A stretch of DNA of 64,000 nucleotides from Gemmatimonadota bacterium (GCA_014192065.1 BJHH01000002.1:124001-188000); one strand, 5' to 3'. Positions 1 to 9,489 are shown, counted from the stretch's first letter. The notes: generated by a model from the sequence alone, not told the origin. Made by a program: numbers and translations.

Positions 1-1
1 G

Positions 2-1150
2 TTTGGCGCGATCAATGTCGAGCTGTTCGGTGTGGTGCGCGCGGCCAAGCCAATGCGCTGGGACCGCGAGACCGTTGGCCATGAAGCCAAGGCAGAGTTG
101 CTCTTCGGCAAACCCATCGGCGTCGCCTTCGGCGCGCGTGCATTCGACCTGATGCAGCCGACGGAATCGTGGCAACTCGGCGAGGGCGAGGTGGGATTGG
201 CCTCCGCATTGCTGCACGAAGACTACCGCGACTACTACGTGCGTCACGGTGGCGAAATCTTTGTGCGACTCGTGGCCGGGAAGGAGGCCGACCTGACGCT
301 GGCGCTCACCGACGAGCAGTGGGGCAACCGATTGGCACGCGACCCGTGGACGCTGACGCATGCCGAAGATCCTTGGCGGCCAAATCCCACGCTCGACGCT
401 GGCAGCGTACACCTGTTAACGACCCGACTCCGCATCGACACGCGGACCCGCGAGAGTTCACCGCTCGGCGGATGGTACGTACACGCGGAATTCGAGCAGG
501 GCGGTGGGCGGATCACCCGGCTTGGCGCGCCAATCCTCACGTTCGCCCCACGCGCTCCGGAACAGATCTGGTACTCGCGCGCCTTCGTGGACCTGAGACG
601 CTACAACCAGATCGCACCCGGGCTGTCGCTTGACCTGCGCGTCGCGGCTGGCGGCTGGGTAGCGGGCGATCCGCTTCCAACTCAGCGACGCCTCGGCGTG
701 GGCGGCCCCGGAACGATTCCTGGCTACGCCTTCCGAACGTCATCCGGTTCGCCGACATCGGCCGATCTGTTTAATTGCACAACCAGCGTGATCCAGCCAG
801 GTACGCCGGCGCAATGCGACCGCGTGGCGCTCGCGCAGGCACAACTCCGCTCGAATTTTCTGTTCGACGCGTGGCGCGATGACCTGCATGACGACTGGTG
901 GCGCCCGGGATTTAACCACCGCACGGCTTGGGTATTGTTTGCCGACGCTGGCCGTGGCTGGATGGTCCATCGCGAGTCGGGCTCGGCCCCAACGCCTGTC
1001 TCACGCGATGCAATCCCCGCACTGAACTCGTTCAAGATGGATCTTGGTGCGGGCGTGGACTTCGGCGACTTCGGGGTCTACTGGGCAAAGGCGGTGCGCG
1101 ACAACGATGCACCGATCCGCCTTATCGTCCGACTCCAGCGCCGCTTCTAA
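2..1150 (+). CDS. Omp85/BamA-family outer-membrane barrel protein, 5' end missing
   Basis: The frame is open from the left edge, so the N terminus lies outside the window and 382 codons remain. The visible part reads as the C-terminal half of an Omp85-type (BamA/surface antigen) beta barrel. It has alternating hydrophobic strands, a strand-loop segment VGGPGTIPGYAFR that matches the conserved G-x-x-x-x-RG[YF] region of this superfamily, a segment DAGRGW typical of a late strand, and a last strand ending in Phe (RLQRRF), the usual outer-membrane signal. The next gene starts 3 bases downstream. A second Omp85 protein with POTRA domains lies at 39126-41390. Membership of the superfamily is fairly sure, but the exact role (lipoprotein, patatin-linked or secretion barrel) cannot be decided without the missing N terminus. 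Confidence 0.7.
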   Translation, partial: FGAINVELFGVVRAAKPMRWDRETVGHEAKAELLFGKPIGVAFGARAFDLMQPTESWQLGEGEVGLASALLHEDYRDYYVRHGGEIFVRLVAGKEADLTLALTDEQWGNRLARDPWTLTHAEDPWRPNPTLDAGSVHLLTTRLRIDTRTRESSPLGGWYVHAEFEQGGGRITRLGAPILTFAPRAPEQIWYSRAFVDLRRYNQIAPGLSLDLRVAAGGWVAGDPLPTQRRLGVGGPGTIPGYAFRTSSGSPTSADLFNCTTSVIQPGTPAQCDRVALAQAQLRSNFLFDAWRDDLHDDWWRPGFNHRTAWVLFADAGRGWMVHRESGSAPTPVSRDAIPALNSFKMDLGAGVDFGDFGVYWAKAVRDNDAPIRLIVRLQRRF

Positions 1151-1153
1151 CTC

Positions 1154-1828
1154 GTGCGCACGACTTTCGGCGTTCTGCGGTTTGGGGTGGCGTTGGCCGC
1201 CTGTTTCGCGACCGGCGCTGTTTCGGTCCGCACGCTCGGCGCCCAGGACCGACCCGCGCTCACGCTCGAGCTACCCGCCGACTCGTTGCTTGGCCGGCGC
1301 GGACCGCTGATTCGCGCAACCAACATGCTGGCCGGTGAACGCATCAGGCAGCTGTTGCTCGCCGGATTTCCCGCGAGATTTCATTTCCGGATCGAGTTGT
1401 GGACCGAGGGCCGGCTCGTCGACCGGCTCGTCACCGCTGGCGAATACGACATCCTAGCGCAGTACCTGCCAGCCGAAAAACTGTACCAGGTGACGCAGGT
1501 GCAGAACGACCATGCGCTTCCGCTTGGCAAGTTCGCGGCGGTGCAAGATGCGGAACGGGCCATTGGTCGCGCCCACACGGCGCCGGTGGTCGCCAGGCCT
1601 TCGGACCGGACCCAGTACTATCAGGCGACGCTGCTCGTCGAGGTGCTGTCGGAAAAAGACCTCGACGAAGTGGCGCGCTGGCTACAGGGCGATGTCGCGC
1701 CAGGCCTGACGGGTCGGGCGAATCCGGCGTCGATCGTGTCCCGCGGGTTACGCACCGTCGCCTCGCGCTTGCTGGGCGGAGAGAAACTCGAGTACGACGC
1801 CACCAGCCCGCGATTTCACACGCCCTAA
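1154..1828 (+). CDS. DUF4390-like exported protein
   Basis: Protein of 224 residues with a GTG start 3 bases after the stop of the barrel gene, so the two are probably co-transcribed. Residues 1-30 look like a signal peptide (hydrophobic core followed by LGAQD, a plausible signal peptidase I site). The middle (about 55-140) contains two strands around FHFRIELWTEGRLVDR, then YDILAQYLPAEKLYQVTQ and an Asp/Glu helix DAERAIGR. This order resembles DUF4390, a family of uncharacterised periplasmic proteins often found beside regulatory or membrane genes. The match is by eye and no function is known. The pairing with an outer-membrane barrel suggests an envelope role, which is inference. Confidence 0.55.
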   Translation: MRTTFGVLRFGVALAACFATGAVSVRTLGAQDRPALTLELPADSLLGRRGPLIRATNMLAGERIRQLLLAGFPARFHFRIELWTEGRLVDRLVTAGEYDILAQYLPAEKLYQVTQVQNDHALPLGKFAAVQDAERAIGRAHTAPVVARPSDRTQYYQATLLVEVLSEKDLDEVARWLQGDVAPGLTGRANPASIVSRGLRTVASRLLGGEKLEYDATSPRFHTP

Positions 1829-1834
1829 GTGGCG

Positions 1835-2452
1835 TTAGGCGCGCTTTCCGGCAGTCGGCATTGCGTGGGTCGCGCCGCGATGCTCGAGCGCCTCGATCCG
1901 GTGCAGCACCCCGGCGCCGTAAAACAGGCGGATGTATTTGGCTTGGATCGGCGTCAGACGGCGTACCGCCCACGAGAGATGCACGAAGTGCGGCTCGACC
2001 GGCGCATGCAGCAGCTGCATGCCGATTTCGTCGGGCAGGTGGTGCGCCTTGCGCGTGTTGCAGCCGCTGCAGGCAGTGACCACGTTGGTCCACACGTTCG
2101 TGCCGCCGCGCGAGAGTGGCACCACATGATCACGCGTGAGCGATTCACGGTGCCTGAGTTGCATGGTGTTGCGGCCGCAGTACTGACAGGTGTAATGGTC
2201 GCGCGCGAACAGGAACGTGTTGGTCACCTGGCGGCGAAACCGGCGGGGCACGTGGATGAACCGTGTCAGCCTGATCACGACCGGGTGCGGGAAGTTCTGT
2301 CGCGCCGAACGGACGAGCCGCTCGCCGTCCGCCTCGACAATCTCCGCCTTTCCGTCGATGACCAGCCGCAGCGCCCGCCGGAGCGGCACGAGTGTCAGCG
2401 GCTCGAACGACGAGTTCAGCGCCAGGCACCCCGCGGTCATCGCGACTGGCAC
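1835..2452 (-). CDS. HNH endonuclease family protein
   Basis: Protein of 205 residues with a zinc-supported HNH fold in the middle. CQYCG and CSGCN are the two CxxC zinc ribbons, and TRDHVVPLSRGGTNVWTN between them carries the HNH core (Asp-His and Asn). The N terminus (LNSSFEPLTLVPLRRALRLVIDGKAEIV) matches the small chromosomal HNH proteins found widely in bacteria and not linked to phage or restriction systems. It is the last gene of the PBP1A operon, starting 5 bases after the aminotransferase stop. It converges with the DUF4390-like gene, leaving only 6 bases between the stops. The substrate is unknown; a DNA nick or repair role is only a family-based guess. Confidence 0.85.
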   Translation of the reverse strand: MPVAMTAGCLALNSSFEPLTLVPLRRALRLVIDGKAEIVEADGERLVRSARQNFPHPVVIRLTRFIHVPRRFRRQVTNTFLFARDHYTCQYCGRNTMQLRHRESLTRDHVVPLSRGGTNVWTNVVTACSGCNTRKAHHLPDEIGMQLLHAPVEPHFVHLSWAVRRLTPIQAKYIRLFYGAGVLHRIEALEHRGATHAMPTAGKRA

Positions 2453-2457
2453 GGGCG

Positions 2458-3411
2458 TTACCGGCTGCCCGCCCCGGCAGCCACCGGTACCGCCGTGAGC
2501 CAGCCGTGCTTGTCCGGCACCTTTCCAGTGACCGTGTCCATGAATTGCTTCTTGATCAGTTTCGAGACCGGGCCCGGCTTTCCGTCGCCGAGCACGAAAC
2601 GGTCGATCGTCACGACAGGCGTGATCTCGACCGCGGTGCCGCAGAAGAAGGCCTCGTCCACGATGTAGAGCATCTCGCGTGGGATCTCCATTTCCTTCAC
2701 CTTGAGCCCGTTGTCAGCCGCGATCTGCATGACAGAATCGCGTGTGATGCCATGCAGAATACCCGCCGCGAACGGCGACGTGTAGAGCGTGTTGTCACGA
2801 ACGAGAAACAGGTTCTGTCCGCTCCCCTCGGCCACATGACCACCGATGTCGAGCATGATCGCCTCGTCGTACCCGTTCCGCTTCGATTCGAGCTTACCGA
2901 GCTGCGCATTGAGATAGTTGCCGCTCGCCTTCGCCATGGTGGGAAAAGTGTTCGGCGCGGCGCGGCGCCAGGTCGAAACGCAGGCGTGCGCGCCGCCTTC
3001 CGAGGCGGCGTGACCGAGATACTCGCTCCACTCCCAGCAGATGATGAACGTCTCGACGGGTGCGTCCTGGCCGTAGATACCCATCGTTTCACCGGTGCGA
3101 ATCACGAGCGGGCGCAAATAGCACTGCGCGAGGTCGTTCGCGACGAGCGTATCGACCGTCGCCTGGCAGAGTTCATCGACGGACCACTTGAGCCCAAGTT
3201 CGTAGATCTTGCAGGAATCGTGCAGCCGGCGCATGTGGTCATGCAGCCGGAATACCGCTCCGCCGGTGGGCGTGGCATAACTGCGCATCCCCTCGAACAC
3301 GCCTGACCCATAGTGCACGACGTGGCTCAACACGTGAATGTTGGCGTCCGCCCAGTCCACCAGCGCTCCGTCACGCCAGATCTTAGCGGTCGGTCCCTTT
3401 TTCGTTATCAT
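2458..3411 (-). CDS. ilvE: Branched-chain amino acid aminotransferase
   Basis: A 317-residue class IV PLP aminotransferase that catalyses the last step of Val, Leu and Ile synthesis or the first step of their breakdown. The start at 3411 is chosen because a TGGAG Shine-Dalgarno lies 5 bases upstream and the protein then begins with the usual ITKKGPTAKIWRDG. HVLSHVVHYGSGVFEGMRSY is the family N-terminal signature. The PLP lysine is in MAKASGNYLNAQ, followed by GYDEAIMLD and EGSGQNLFLV, which matches the signature order of IlvE. It lies 38 bases after the amidohydrolase stop and is probably in the same transcript. IlvE is more likely than D-amino acid transaminase because of the FEGMR motif and length. 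Confidence 0.9.
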   Translation of the reverse strand: MITKKGPTAKIWRDGALVDWADANIHVLSHVVHYGSGVFEGMRSYATPTGGAVFRLHDHMRRLHDSCKIYELGLKWSVDELCQATVDTLVANDLAQCYLRPLVIRTGETMGIYGQDAPVETFIICWEWSEYLGHAASEGGAHACVSTWRRAAPNTFPTMAKASGNYLNAQLGKLESKRNGYDEAIMLDIGGHVAEGSGQNLFLVRDNTLYTSPFAAGILHGITRDSVMQIAADNGLKVKEMEIPREMLYIVDEAFFCGTAVEITPVVTIDRFVLGDGKPGPVSKLIKKQFMDTVTGKVPDKHGWLTAVPVAAGAGSR

Positions 3412-3449
3412 GCCAACTCCAGATGAGGAAATGTCCTGCTCGTTGGAAC

Positions 3450-4799
3450 TTAGGTGGCGCGTGCTAGAGCGCGCCACTCACGGATCCGTGCGGTGGCCGC
3501 GGAAGCGCGCGCCACGATCGCCGAAGTGTCGGCTGTCGCCCGGCCGTCGCGCACCCGCTCGCTGCCGCCAATGACGACAAGTTGCGCCCTCGCACCCTCC
3601 GACGACGCGAACCGCAGGGCTTCGTCGATGGTCGAACCGGCAGGGACGGAATAAGCGGCGAAATCGGCCTGTTTCCCCTCTTCGAGCGTGCCGATCAGGT
3701 CGCCAAGCCCCAGCGCGTTCGCACCACCAACCGTCGCGAGTTTCCAACACTCTCGCCAGCCATCTCGCGCGTCGGAGCTGGGCATAGCGGCACACGCTTC
3801 GGCCAGCAGGTCCATGCGCCTGTTGCTCGCCATCGAGTCGGAGCCAACACCAAGCCTCACACCCGCCGCGACGAATGCGGCCACCGGCGCGACCCCATGC
3901 CCGAAGTACCGGTTGGAGTACGGGCAGGTCACGACTCCGGCATCGTGGCGGACGATGGCCGCCACGTCGTCGTCGTCGCAGCGAATACAGTGAATGAGCA
4001 GGGCGTTTGGGCCGAGGACACCGTTCTGCTCGAGCATCGTGATGGGCGTGCGAGCCCGCATCGTGGTGGCAATCCCCCGCCCGTTGAGAAACTTCGCAAA
4101 GGCGCCGCCTCCGTCAGTAACCAGTTGCGACTCGGCATCGCTCTCGCCGATATGGGTGGCGAGCGGCAGCCGTTCTGCGCGCGCATACGCCGCCACCGCG
4201 GCGTAGAGCGCATCACTCACCGAATACGGCGCGTGAGGCGACACGCCGAGGCGCACGAGCGGCGTTTCGTCTAAGCGGAGGGCACCAACCCGCGCGCGGA
4301 GTCCTTCCATCGCCTGTTCACAGAGCACCGGGTCCGGTCCGAACAGTTCCAGATAGGCGACGCCGCGCACGCCGAGCGCCTTCATGGCCTGAAATCCTTC
4401 CGCGCCCGGCGCCGTGTCGGCATAGGTCGTGACGCCGCCCTGCAATCCCTCGACGATTCCCAGCAAGGCGCTGTCGAGCGTCTCCTGCGGTGACAGCAGG
4501 TCGCGCGCCGCCACCACGGACCGGATCCATTCAAAGAACCGTTCGCCGTCGAGCAGCCCGCGCAGCACGGTCAGGTCGAGATGGGTATGCGCGTTGACCA
4601 AGCCCGGCGTGAGCAGCACGCTACCGAGCTCAACCTCGCGAACAGATGCGGACAGGCGCCTCGCCGCACGGGGTCCGACCCAGACGATGCGATCGGCCTC
4701 AATGATCAGGGTGCCATCGGCGATGGGCTCGCCGGCGACGGGATAGACCCACGCGGCGTGGTAGGCCGTGCTCCACGCCCGCGCGGGCCGGTCGCTCAT
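3450..4799 (-). CDS. Amidohydrolase of the cytosine/aminofutalosine deaminase group
   Basis: A 449-residue metal-dependent hydrolase. The start at 4799 overlaps the PBP1A stop (ATGA), which makes translational coupling likely. TPGLVNAHTHLDL is the HxH metal pair. A second His follows in ATHIGESDAE, another in SPHAPYS, and the metal Asp is in GVGSDSMASN. The C-terminal LGLGDLIGTLEEGKQADFAAY returns to the composite beta-sandwich typical of the subgroup that includes MTA/SAH deaminases, aminodeoxyfutalosine deaminase and chlorohydrolases. A role in the futalosine route to menaquinone is possible, but no other mqn gene is in the window. The substrate therefore stays open. Confidence 0.82.
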   Translation of the reverse strand: MSDRPARAWSTAYHAAWVYPVAGEPIADGTLIIEADRIVWVGPRAARRLSASVREVELGSVLLTPGLVNAHTHLDLTVLRGLLDGERFFEWIRSVVAARDLLSPQETLDSALLGIVEGLQGGVTTYADTAPGAEGFQAMKALGVRGVAYLELFGPDPVLCEQAMEGLRARVGALRLDETPLVRLGVSPHAPYSVSDALYAAVAAYARAERLPLATHIGESDAESQLVTDGGGAFAKFLNGRGIATTMRARTPITMLEQNGVLGPNALLIHCIRCDDDDVAAIVRHDAGVVTCPYSNRYFGHGVAPVAAFVAAGVRLGVGSDSMASNRRMDLLAEACAAMPSSDARDGWRECWKLATVGGANALGLGDLIGTLEEGKQADFAAYSVPAGSTIDEALRFASSEGARAQLVVIGGSERVRDGRATADTSAIVARASAATARIREWRALARAT

Positions 4800-6901
4800 G
4801 GTTTTTTTGGCGCGGCCGCCCGCCGTGGGCATTCCCGCGTGGGCTCCGTGCCGGGCAGGTAGTACTCGGTGTAGGTGTCGTCCGCCGGGCACGCCGACGT
4901 GTGGAGCAAACCCGTCACCTCATCGATACTGCGCGACGTGAGAGTGACCGGCCGCGGCCAATCGGGCGGCGCCGGTTTCCGCTCGTATACCTCACGCATG
5001 AAGCTCGTCCACGCCGGCGCCGCGAGCCGTCCGCCCTGCGCGTTGCTCATGATCTGCTTGGGATGATCGAACCCGACCCAGATGCCGGCCACGAGATCGG
5101 CGGTGTACCCGATGAACCAGACGTCGCCGCCGTCGTTCGTCGTGCCGGTCTTGCCGCCGGACGGAATGGGGAAGTACTGCCCCACACTACCAGCCGCCGT
5201 GCCGCGCCGTACCACGCCCTTCATCATGTCGACCATCAGCCAGGCCTCCTCGCGCGACAGCACCTGCATACGCTCTGCCTCGGCGGAGAAGATCGTCGCG
5301 CCCTTCTCGTCTTCGACCCGCACGACCGGCGCGGTCGGCACGCGCCAACCGAGATTGGCGAACACCGAGTAGGCCGCGACCATCTCGATCGGGTAGACCT
5401 CGGCGGAACCAATATGAATCGACGGAAACGGCGGCACCGGCGTCGAGAGGCCGAACCCCGCGGCCATGGCCACGACGCTCTGCTCGCCAATCTCCATGCC
5501 GAGCCGGATGGCGATCATGTTGCGCGAATCCTCGAGCCCTTTGCGCATCGTCATCGGGCCGAGAAACTTGAGGTCGTAGTTCTGCGGCTGCCACGGCTTG
5601 GCTGTGTCGAGCTGCGGCACACTCAGGGGCGAATCGTCGATGAGGTAACTCGGCGGGCGTCCGCTCTGGATCGCGGTTGCGTATACGATCGGCTTGAACG
5701 TTGAACCTGGCTGGCGAAGCGCCTGAGTCGCCCGGTCGAACTGGGAGTCCTCGAAGTCGCGACCGCCGACCAGCGCGCGCACGGCGCCTGAACGGGGATC
5801 GAGGGCCACAAAGGCACCTTGCAGGTACGCGGAGACCGTGCGCGATTCTTCCTGTCCGCCACCAGCCGCGCGTGCCATGATCTGCTCGTACGTGCGATGC
5901 GGAAACGTGCCCGCCTGCCCACTCTCGACGATTCGCAATTGCCGGTCGAGCGCCCGCTCGGCAGCGCCCTGCAGGTCGAGATCGAGCGTGGTGTACACCT
6001 TGAGCGGGTGCTCATAGAGGCGCTTGCCATATTTGGCCTCAAGCAGGCGCCGCACGTACTCCACGAAGTAGGGTGCCGTCTCGGCCGAACCGCCGCGGCG
6101 GCGGGCGAGCCGCATCGGGTACGCCTTGGCGAGCGACGCCGACGAGTCCGCGATCACATTGGCCCGCCGCATCAGTTCGACGACCGTATTGCGCCGCTGA
6201 ATGGCGCGTTCGGGAAACCGGCGCGGGTTGTAGCGCCCCGGCCCTTTCAGCACCGCGGCTAGCGTGGCGGCCTCGGCAATCGTCAGCTCGCGCACCGACT
6301 TGCCGAAGTACCGCTGGCTCGCCGTCTCAATGCCGAATGCGCCGTTGCCGAAAGAAATTTGGTTGAGGTAGAGCTCAAGAATGCGGTCCTTCGAGTACCT
6401 CGCCTCAATAGCGCGTGCGACCTTGGCTTCCCGGAGCTTGCGCTTCGGTGATCGGTCCCGCGCGTCCAGGCGGTCGGGAAAGAGATTCCGGGCGAGCTGC
6501 ATCGTGATGGTGGAGAAGCCTTGGACGATGCCGCCGGCACGGATATTGGCGAAACTGGCGCCGATCACTCGGTAGAAGTCGATCCCGCCGTGCGCGTAGA
6601 AGCGCTTGTCCTCGGTGACGACGACCGCGTCGCGCACGTGCTGAGGAATCTGGTCCAGCCGGACCAGCGTCCGACGCTCCTGGCCGAGTTCGGCGATGAA
6701 GCGGCCGTCGGCTGCGTAGAGGCGCGACGTCTGCCGCGGCTGGTACGCCTCGAGCCCGGTCAGGGAGGGACAACTCGCTCCCGAGCAGACTGTGGCCCAA
6801 CTCACGGCGCCGACGATGAGGCCTAGCACGCCGAGCCCCGTGACTCCGAGGAGCACGATGGCGAGTGGACGGCGAGAGAAGGAAGGTTTCAGCTGCGACA
6901 T
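4796..6901 (-). CDS. Bifunctional penicillin-binding protein 1A (class A PBP)
   Basis: A 701-residue peptidoglycan glycosyltransferase/transpeptidase. Residues 12-37 form the membrane anchor. The GT51 domain carries VVTEDKRFYAHGGID with catalytic Glu97, plus FSTITMQLARNL and the ILELYLNQISFGNGAFGIE motif. The transpeptidase has the nucleophile Ser400 in GSTFK, the second motif SRN at 459-461 and KTGTT starting at 584. All key residues are present, so it should be active and sensitive to beta-lactams. It heads an operon with an amidohydrolase, ilvE and the HNH gene. Upstream on the same strand a TAAGCT hexamer (6916-6921) ends 14 bases before the ATG and could be a -10 element giving a very short leader. 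The tyrS gene diverges from it. Confidence 0.93.
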   Translation of the reverse strand: MSQLKPSFSRRPLAIVLLGVTGLGVLGLIVGAVSWATVCSGASCPSLTGLEAYQPRQTSRLYAADGRFIAELGQERRTLVRLDQIPQHVRDAVVVTEDKRFYAHGGIDFYRVIGASFANIRAGGIVQGFSTITMQLARNLFPDRLDARDRSPKRKLREAKVARAIEARYSKDRILELYLNQISFGNGAFGIETASQRYFGKSVRELTIAEAATLAAVLKGPGRYNPRRFPERAIQRRNTVVELMRRANVIADSSASLAKAYPMRLARRRGGSAETAPYFVEYVRRLLEAKYGKRLYEHPLKVYTTLDLDLQGAAERALDRQLRIVESGQAGTFPHRTYEQIMARAAGGGQEESRTVSAYLQGAFVALDPRSGAVRALVGGRDFEDSQFDRATQALRQPGSTFKPIVYATAIQSGRPPSYLIDDSPLSVPQLDTAKPWQPQNYDLKFLGPMTMRKGLEDSRNMIAIRLGMEIGEQSVVAMAAGFGLSTPVPPFPSIHIGSAEVYPIEMVAAYSVFANLGWRVPTAPVVRVEDEKGATIFSAEAERMQVLSREEAWLMVDMMKGVVRRGTAAGSVGQYFPIPSGGKTGTTNDGGDVWFIGYTADLVAGIWVGFDHPKQIMSNAQGGRLAAPAWTSFMREVYERKPAPPDWPRPVTLTSRSIDEVTGLLHTSACPADDTYTEYYLPGTEPTRECPRRAAAPKKP

Positions 6902-6968
6902 GGCCTGAACGGTGAAGCTTAGGGAGGCGTCGGGAGCGGAGCAACGCGACCGAAACCTGAGACGGCGC

Positions 6969-6997
6969 GTGACAGTACCGGATTCCCTCTCTAGCTT
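6969..6997 (+). promoter_or_regulatory. Sigma-70-like promoter of tyrS, leaderless geometry
   Basis: GTGACA at 6969-6974 (5 of 6 to the -35 consensus), a 17-base spacer, then TAGCTT at 6992-6997. Only TGATCG separates the hexamer from the tyrS ATG at 7004, so transcription would start at or next to the A of the start codon. This is the most complete member of the TANNNT set described in the findings, because the -35 box is also present. Confidence 0.6.
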
Positions 6998-7003
6998 TGA
7001 TCG

Positions 7004-8287
7004 ATGCCCGACGCGACCGCTGGATCAACGCTGCTCGACGAACTCGCCTGGCGCGGCCTGCTGCACCAGCAGACCGAGGGCGTGGGCGCCTACCTCGGCG
7101 CGGCCTCCCGATCGGTGTACTGCGGATTCGATCCGACCGCGCCGAGCCTGCACATCGGCAACCTCGTCCCGGTGATGTTGCTCGTGCATCTCGCGCGCGC
7201 GGGTCACCCGTGTATTGCACTCGTGGGCGGCGGTACAGCGATGATCGGCGACCCCTCCGGGCGCTCGGCCGAACGTCCGTTGCTCGGTGCGGCGGCGATC
7301 GACGAACACGCCGACCGCATTTACCACCAGCTGCTGGCCGTGTTCAGGGCATCCGGAGCGAAGGGCGTCTCGCTCGCCAACAACGCGGACTGGCTGCGTG
7401 AGATTCGCATGATCGACTTTATGCGCGACGTGGGCAAGCATTTCAGCGTCAACTACATGCTGGCCAAGGATTCTGTGCAGTCGCGGCTCGAGGGCGGCAT
7501 TTCGTACACAGAGTTTTCGTACATGCTGCTGCAGGCATACGACTTCGTCGAGCTCCACAAGCGCCACGGCGTCACGGTGCAGGTCGGCGGGAGCGATCAG
7601 TGGGGCAACCTGACGGCCGGCGTCGAACTGATGCGCCGCGCGGCGGGCACCGATGCCCACGCCCTCACAGCGCCACTGGTCACGACGTCGAGCGGCAAGA
7701 AATTCGGTAAGTCAGAGGGCGGTGCCGTCTGGCTCGACGCTGCGATGACATCGCCGTACAAGTTCTACCAGTTCTGGATCAACACCGAGGACGCCGACGT
7801 CGGTCGCTACCTGCGCATGTTCACCTGTATGGACCGCGCGGAAGTGGAGTCGCTCGAAGCCGAGCACGCTGTCGCACCGCACGAACGCAGTGCGCAGCGG
7901 GCGCTCGCACGCGCGATGACCACGATGCTACACGGCGATGCCGCGATGTCCGTGGTGGCCGACGCGTCGCGCGTCGTGTTCGACAAGAAAGCGGACCCCG
8001 CCGGCATCACGGACGCCGTATTCGAAACGCTGGCCCGCGAGATTCCGTCGGCGCGCGTCGCCAGTGACGCCGGTCTGTCGGTACTCGACGTGCTCGAGCA
8101 GGCGTTCGCGCAATCACGCTCCGCGGGGAAAAAGCTACTGCTTCAGGGCGCGGTTACCGTGAATGGGATCAAACTGGGCGCGGACGATGTCGTTGTGCCC
8201 ACCGACCAAGCGGTGCGCGGCCGCTGGTTCCTCGTGCGAAAAGGTGGCCGCGACGTCGCCGTGGCTGAGCTGTCACCCTCCGCATAG
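7004..8287 (+). CDS. tyrS: Tyrosyl-tRNA synthetase
   Basis: A 427-residue class I aminoacyl-tRNA synthetase that charges tRNA-Tyr. The HIGH-type signature is HIGN at residues 50-53 and the KMSKS-type loop is KFGKS at 233-237. YCGFDPTAPSLHIGN, GGSDQWGN and the tyrosine-pocket motif YMLLQAYDF are all typical of the bacterial enzyme. The C-terminal 70 residues (KKLLLQGAVTVNGIKLGADD) are the S4 RNA-binding domain that contacts the tRNA anticodon stem. The protein is full length. There is no Shine-Dalgarno before the ATG; a -10-like hexamer sits 6 bases upstream instead. It is a single-gene unit that converges with the class V aminotransferase. Confidence 0.97.
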   Translation: MPDATAGSTLLDELAWRGLLHQQTEGVGAYLGAASRSVYCGFDPTAPSLHIGNLVPVMLLVHLARAGHPCIALVGGGTAMIGDPSGRSAERPLLGAAAIDEHADRIYHQLLAVFRASGAKGVSLANNADWLREIRMIDFMRDVGKHFSVNYMLAKDSVQSRLEGGISYTEFSYMLLQAYDFVELHKRHGVTVQVGGSDQWGNLTAGVELMRRAAGTDAHALTAPLVTTSSGKKFGKSEGGAVWLDAAMTSPYKFYQFWINTEDADVGRYLRMFTCMDRAEVESLEAEHAVAPHERSAQRALARAMTTMLHGDAAMSVVADASRVVFDKKADPAGITDAVFETLAREIPSARVASDAGLSVLDVLEQAFAQSRSAGKKLLLQGAVTVNGIKLGADDVVVPTDQAVRGRWFLVRKGGRDVAVAELSPSA

Positions 8288-8318
8288 CACCGCCGGCGTG
8301 ACTTGGCGAGCCTACCAC

Positions 8319-9473
8319 TCAGCTCGCGATCAACGCTAGTGCGCGGTCCATTTCCGACACGGTGTTGTACAGGTGTGGCGCGAGGCGAACGCAGCCTTCG
8401 CGCACAGCGTGGGCCACGCCGGCATCCGTGAGACGCTCGCTGGCGGCGGCGACATCCCGCGGGCGGAGCGCGATCACGCCCGCGCGGCGCGACCGGTCGA
8501 CTGGCGTCACGAGTTCGACATCGCGGTGCGATGCGGCGAATGCGACCGCTCGGTCGGCGAGCGAGCACACGTGCGCGGCGATCTCGTGCACGCCCATTTC
8601 ATTGAAGAGACCTATGCTCTCGGCCATCGCAGCGAAATTCACAAAATCGAGCGTCACGACTTCGAACCGACGCGCATCGGCATGCCAGGTGGGGTCGTAG
8701 TCGAGCAGCGACCTGAAGTCGGTGTTGCCCGCCTGTGCCATCCAGCCCACCTCGGCAGGCTCCAGCGTGGCGACTAGTTCCGGCCGCACGTACACGAAGC
8801 CCGTGCCCCACGGCGACAGCAACCACTTCTGCGCGCCGCAGGCCAGCACATCCACTTGCGCGGCGATCACGTCCAGTTCAACAGCGCCAACTCCCTGGAT
8901 GGCGTCCACGAAGAACCAGATTCCGCGCTCCCGGCAGGCCGCGCCGATGGCCGCGAGGTCGAAGCGGTGCCCGCTCCAGTAACTCACCCACGAGAGCGCG
9001 ACACCTCTCACGCGCGGATCCGTTTCGATCGCGCGCATCAGCGCCGGTTCGTCGGGGAGACCGCCCACGAGTGGCACCATGCAAAACTCCGCACCCCGCG
9101 CGCGCGTGGCGGAGAGCCACGGGTACACATTGGCGGGAAACTCGCCTTGCGTCGACAGCACAACGTCGCCCGCGCCGAACGGCAGCGTTCGCGCGGCAAT
9201 GTTCACGCCGTGGGACGTGTTGGTGACGAGCGCGATGCTTTGGCACGGACCGCCAATGAGCCTGGCCGCGTGCTCGCGAGCCCGCTGCAACACGGGAAAC
9301 AGATCCTCCGCACGCAACCGAAACGGTTCCGCACGGCGTAGCCCGTAGTCGGCCATCGCGCGCCGCGTCCGCTCCGGGAGCGGTCCAGTCGACGCGTGGT
9401 CGAGAAACAGGGCCTCACCCCGCGCGGCCCACGGGAATTCGCGCGCGCGCAGCGCCTCGACGTCGTAGCTCAC
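8319..9473 (-). CDS. Class V aminotransferase (cysteine desulfurase/kynureninase fold)
   Basis: A 384-residue PLP enzyme. I use the GTG at 9473, 16 bases after the acyltransferase stop, because the frame further upstream only yields an Arg/Ser-rich tail. FLDHASTGPLPERTRRAM is the N-terminal motif of the class V fold, NTSHGVNIAARTLPFG is the PLP-phosphate region, and the lysine that binds PLP is in ACGAQKWLLSPWGTGFVYV. The C-terminal substrate segment (RAGVIALRPRD) resembles the isopenicillin-epimerase-like branch more than IscS/SufS, and no conserved cysteine loop is evident, so iron-sulfur assembly is not supported. It is the last gene of the PorX-like/ABC/LpxL operon. The substrate is unknown. 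Confidence 0.82.
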   Translation of the reverse strand: MSYDVEALRAREFPWAARGEALFLDHASTGPLPERTRRAMADYGLRRAEPFRLRAEDLFPVLQRAREHAARLIGGPCQSIALVTNTSHGVNIAARTLPFGAGDVVLSTQGEFPANVYPWLSATRARGAEFCMVPLVGGLPDEPALMRAIETDPRVRGVALSWVSYWSGHRFDLAAIGAACRERGIWFFVDAIQGVGAVELDVIAAQVDVLACGAQKWLLSPWGTGFVYVRPELVATLEPAEVGWMAQAGNTDFRSLLDYDPTWHADARRFEVVTLDFVNFAAMAESIGLFNEMGVHEIAAHVCSLADRAVAFAASHRDVELVTPVDRSRRAGVIALRPRDVAAASERLTDAGVAHAVREGCVRLAPHLYNTVSEMDRALALIAS

Positions 9474-9489
9474 GGGCGGTCCAGGGTGG

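Noticed and set aside
1808-1850. Short stem CGCC-GGCG between the DUF4390-like and HNH genes
   Set aside because: Four base pairs only and overlapping both stop codons; not enough to call a terminator.
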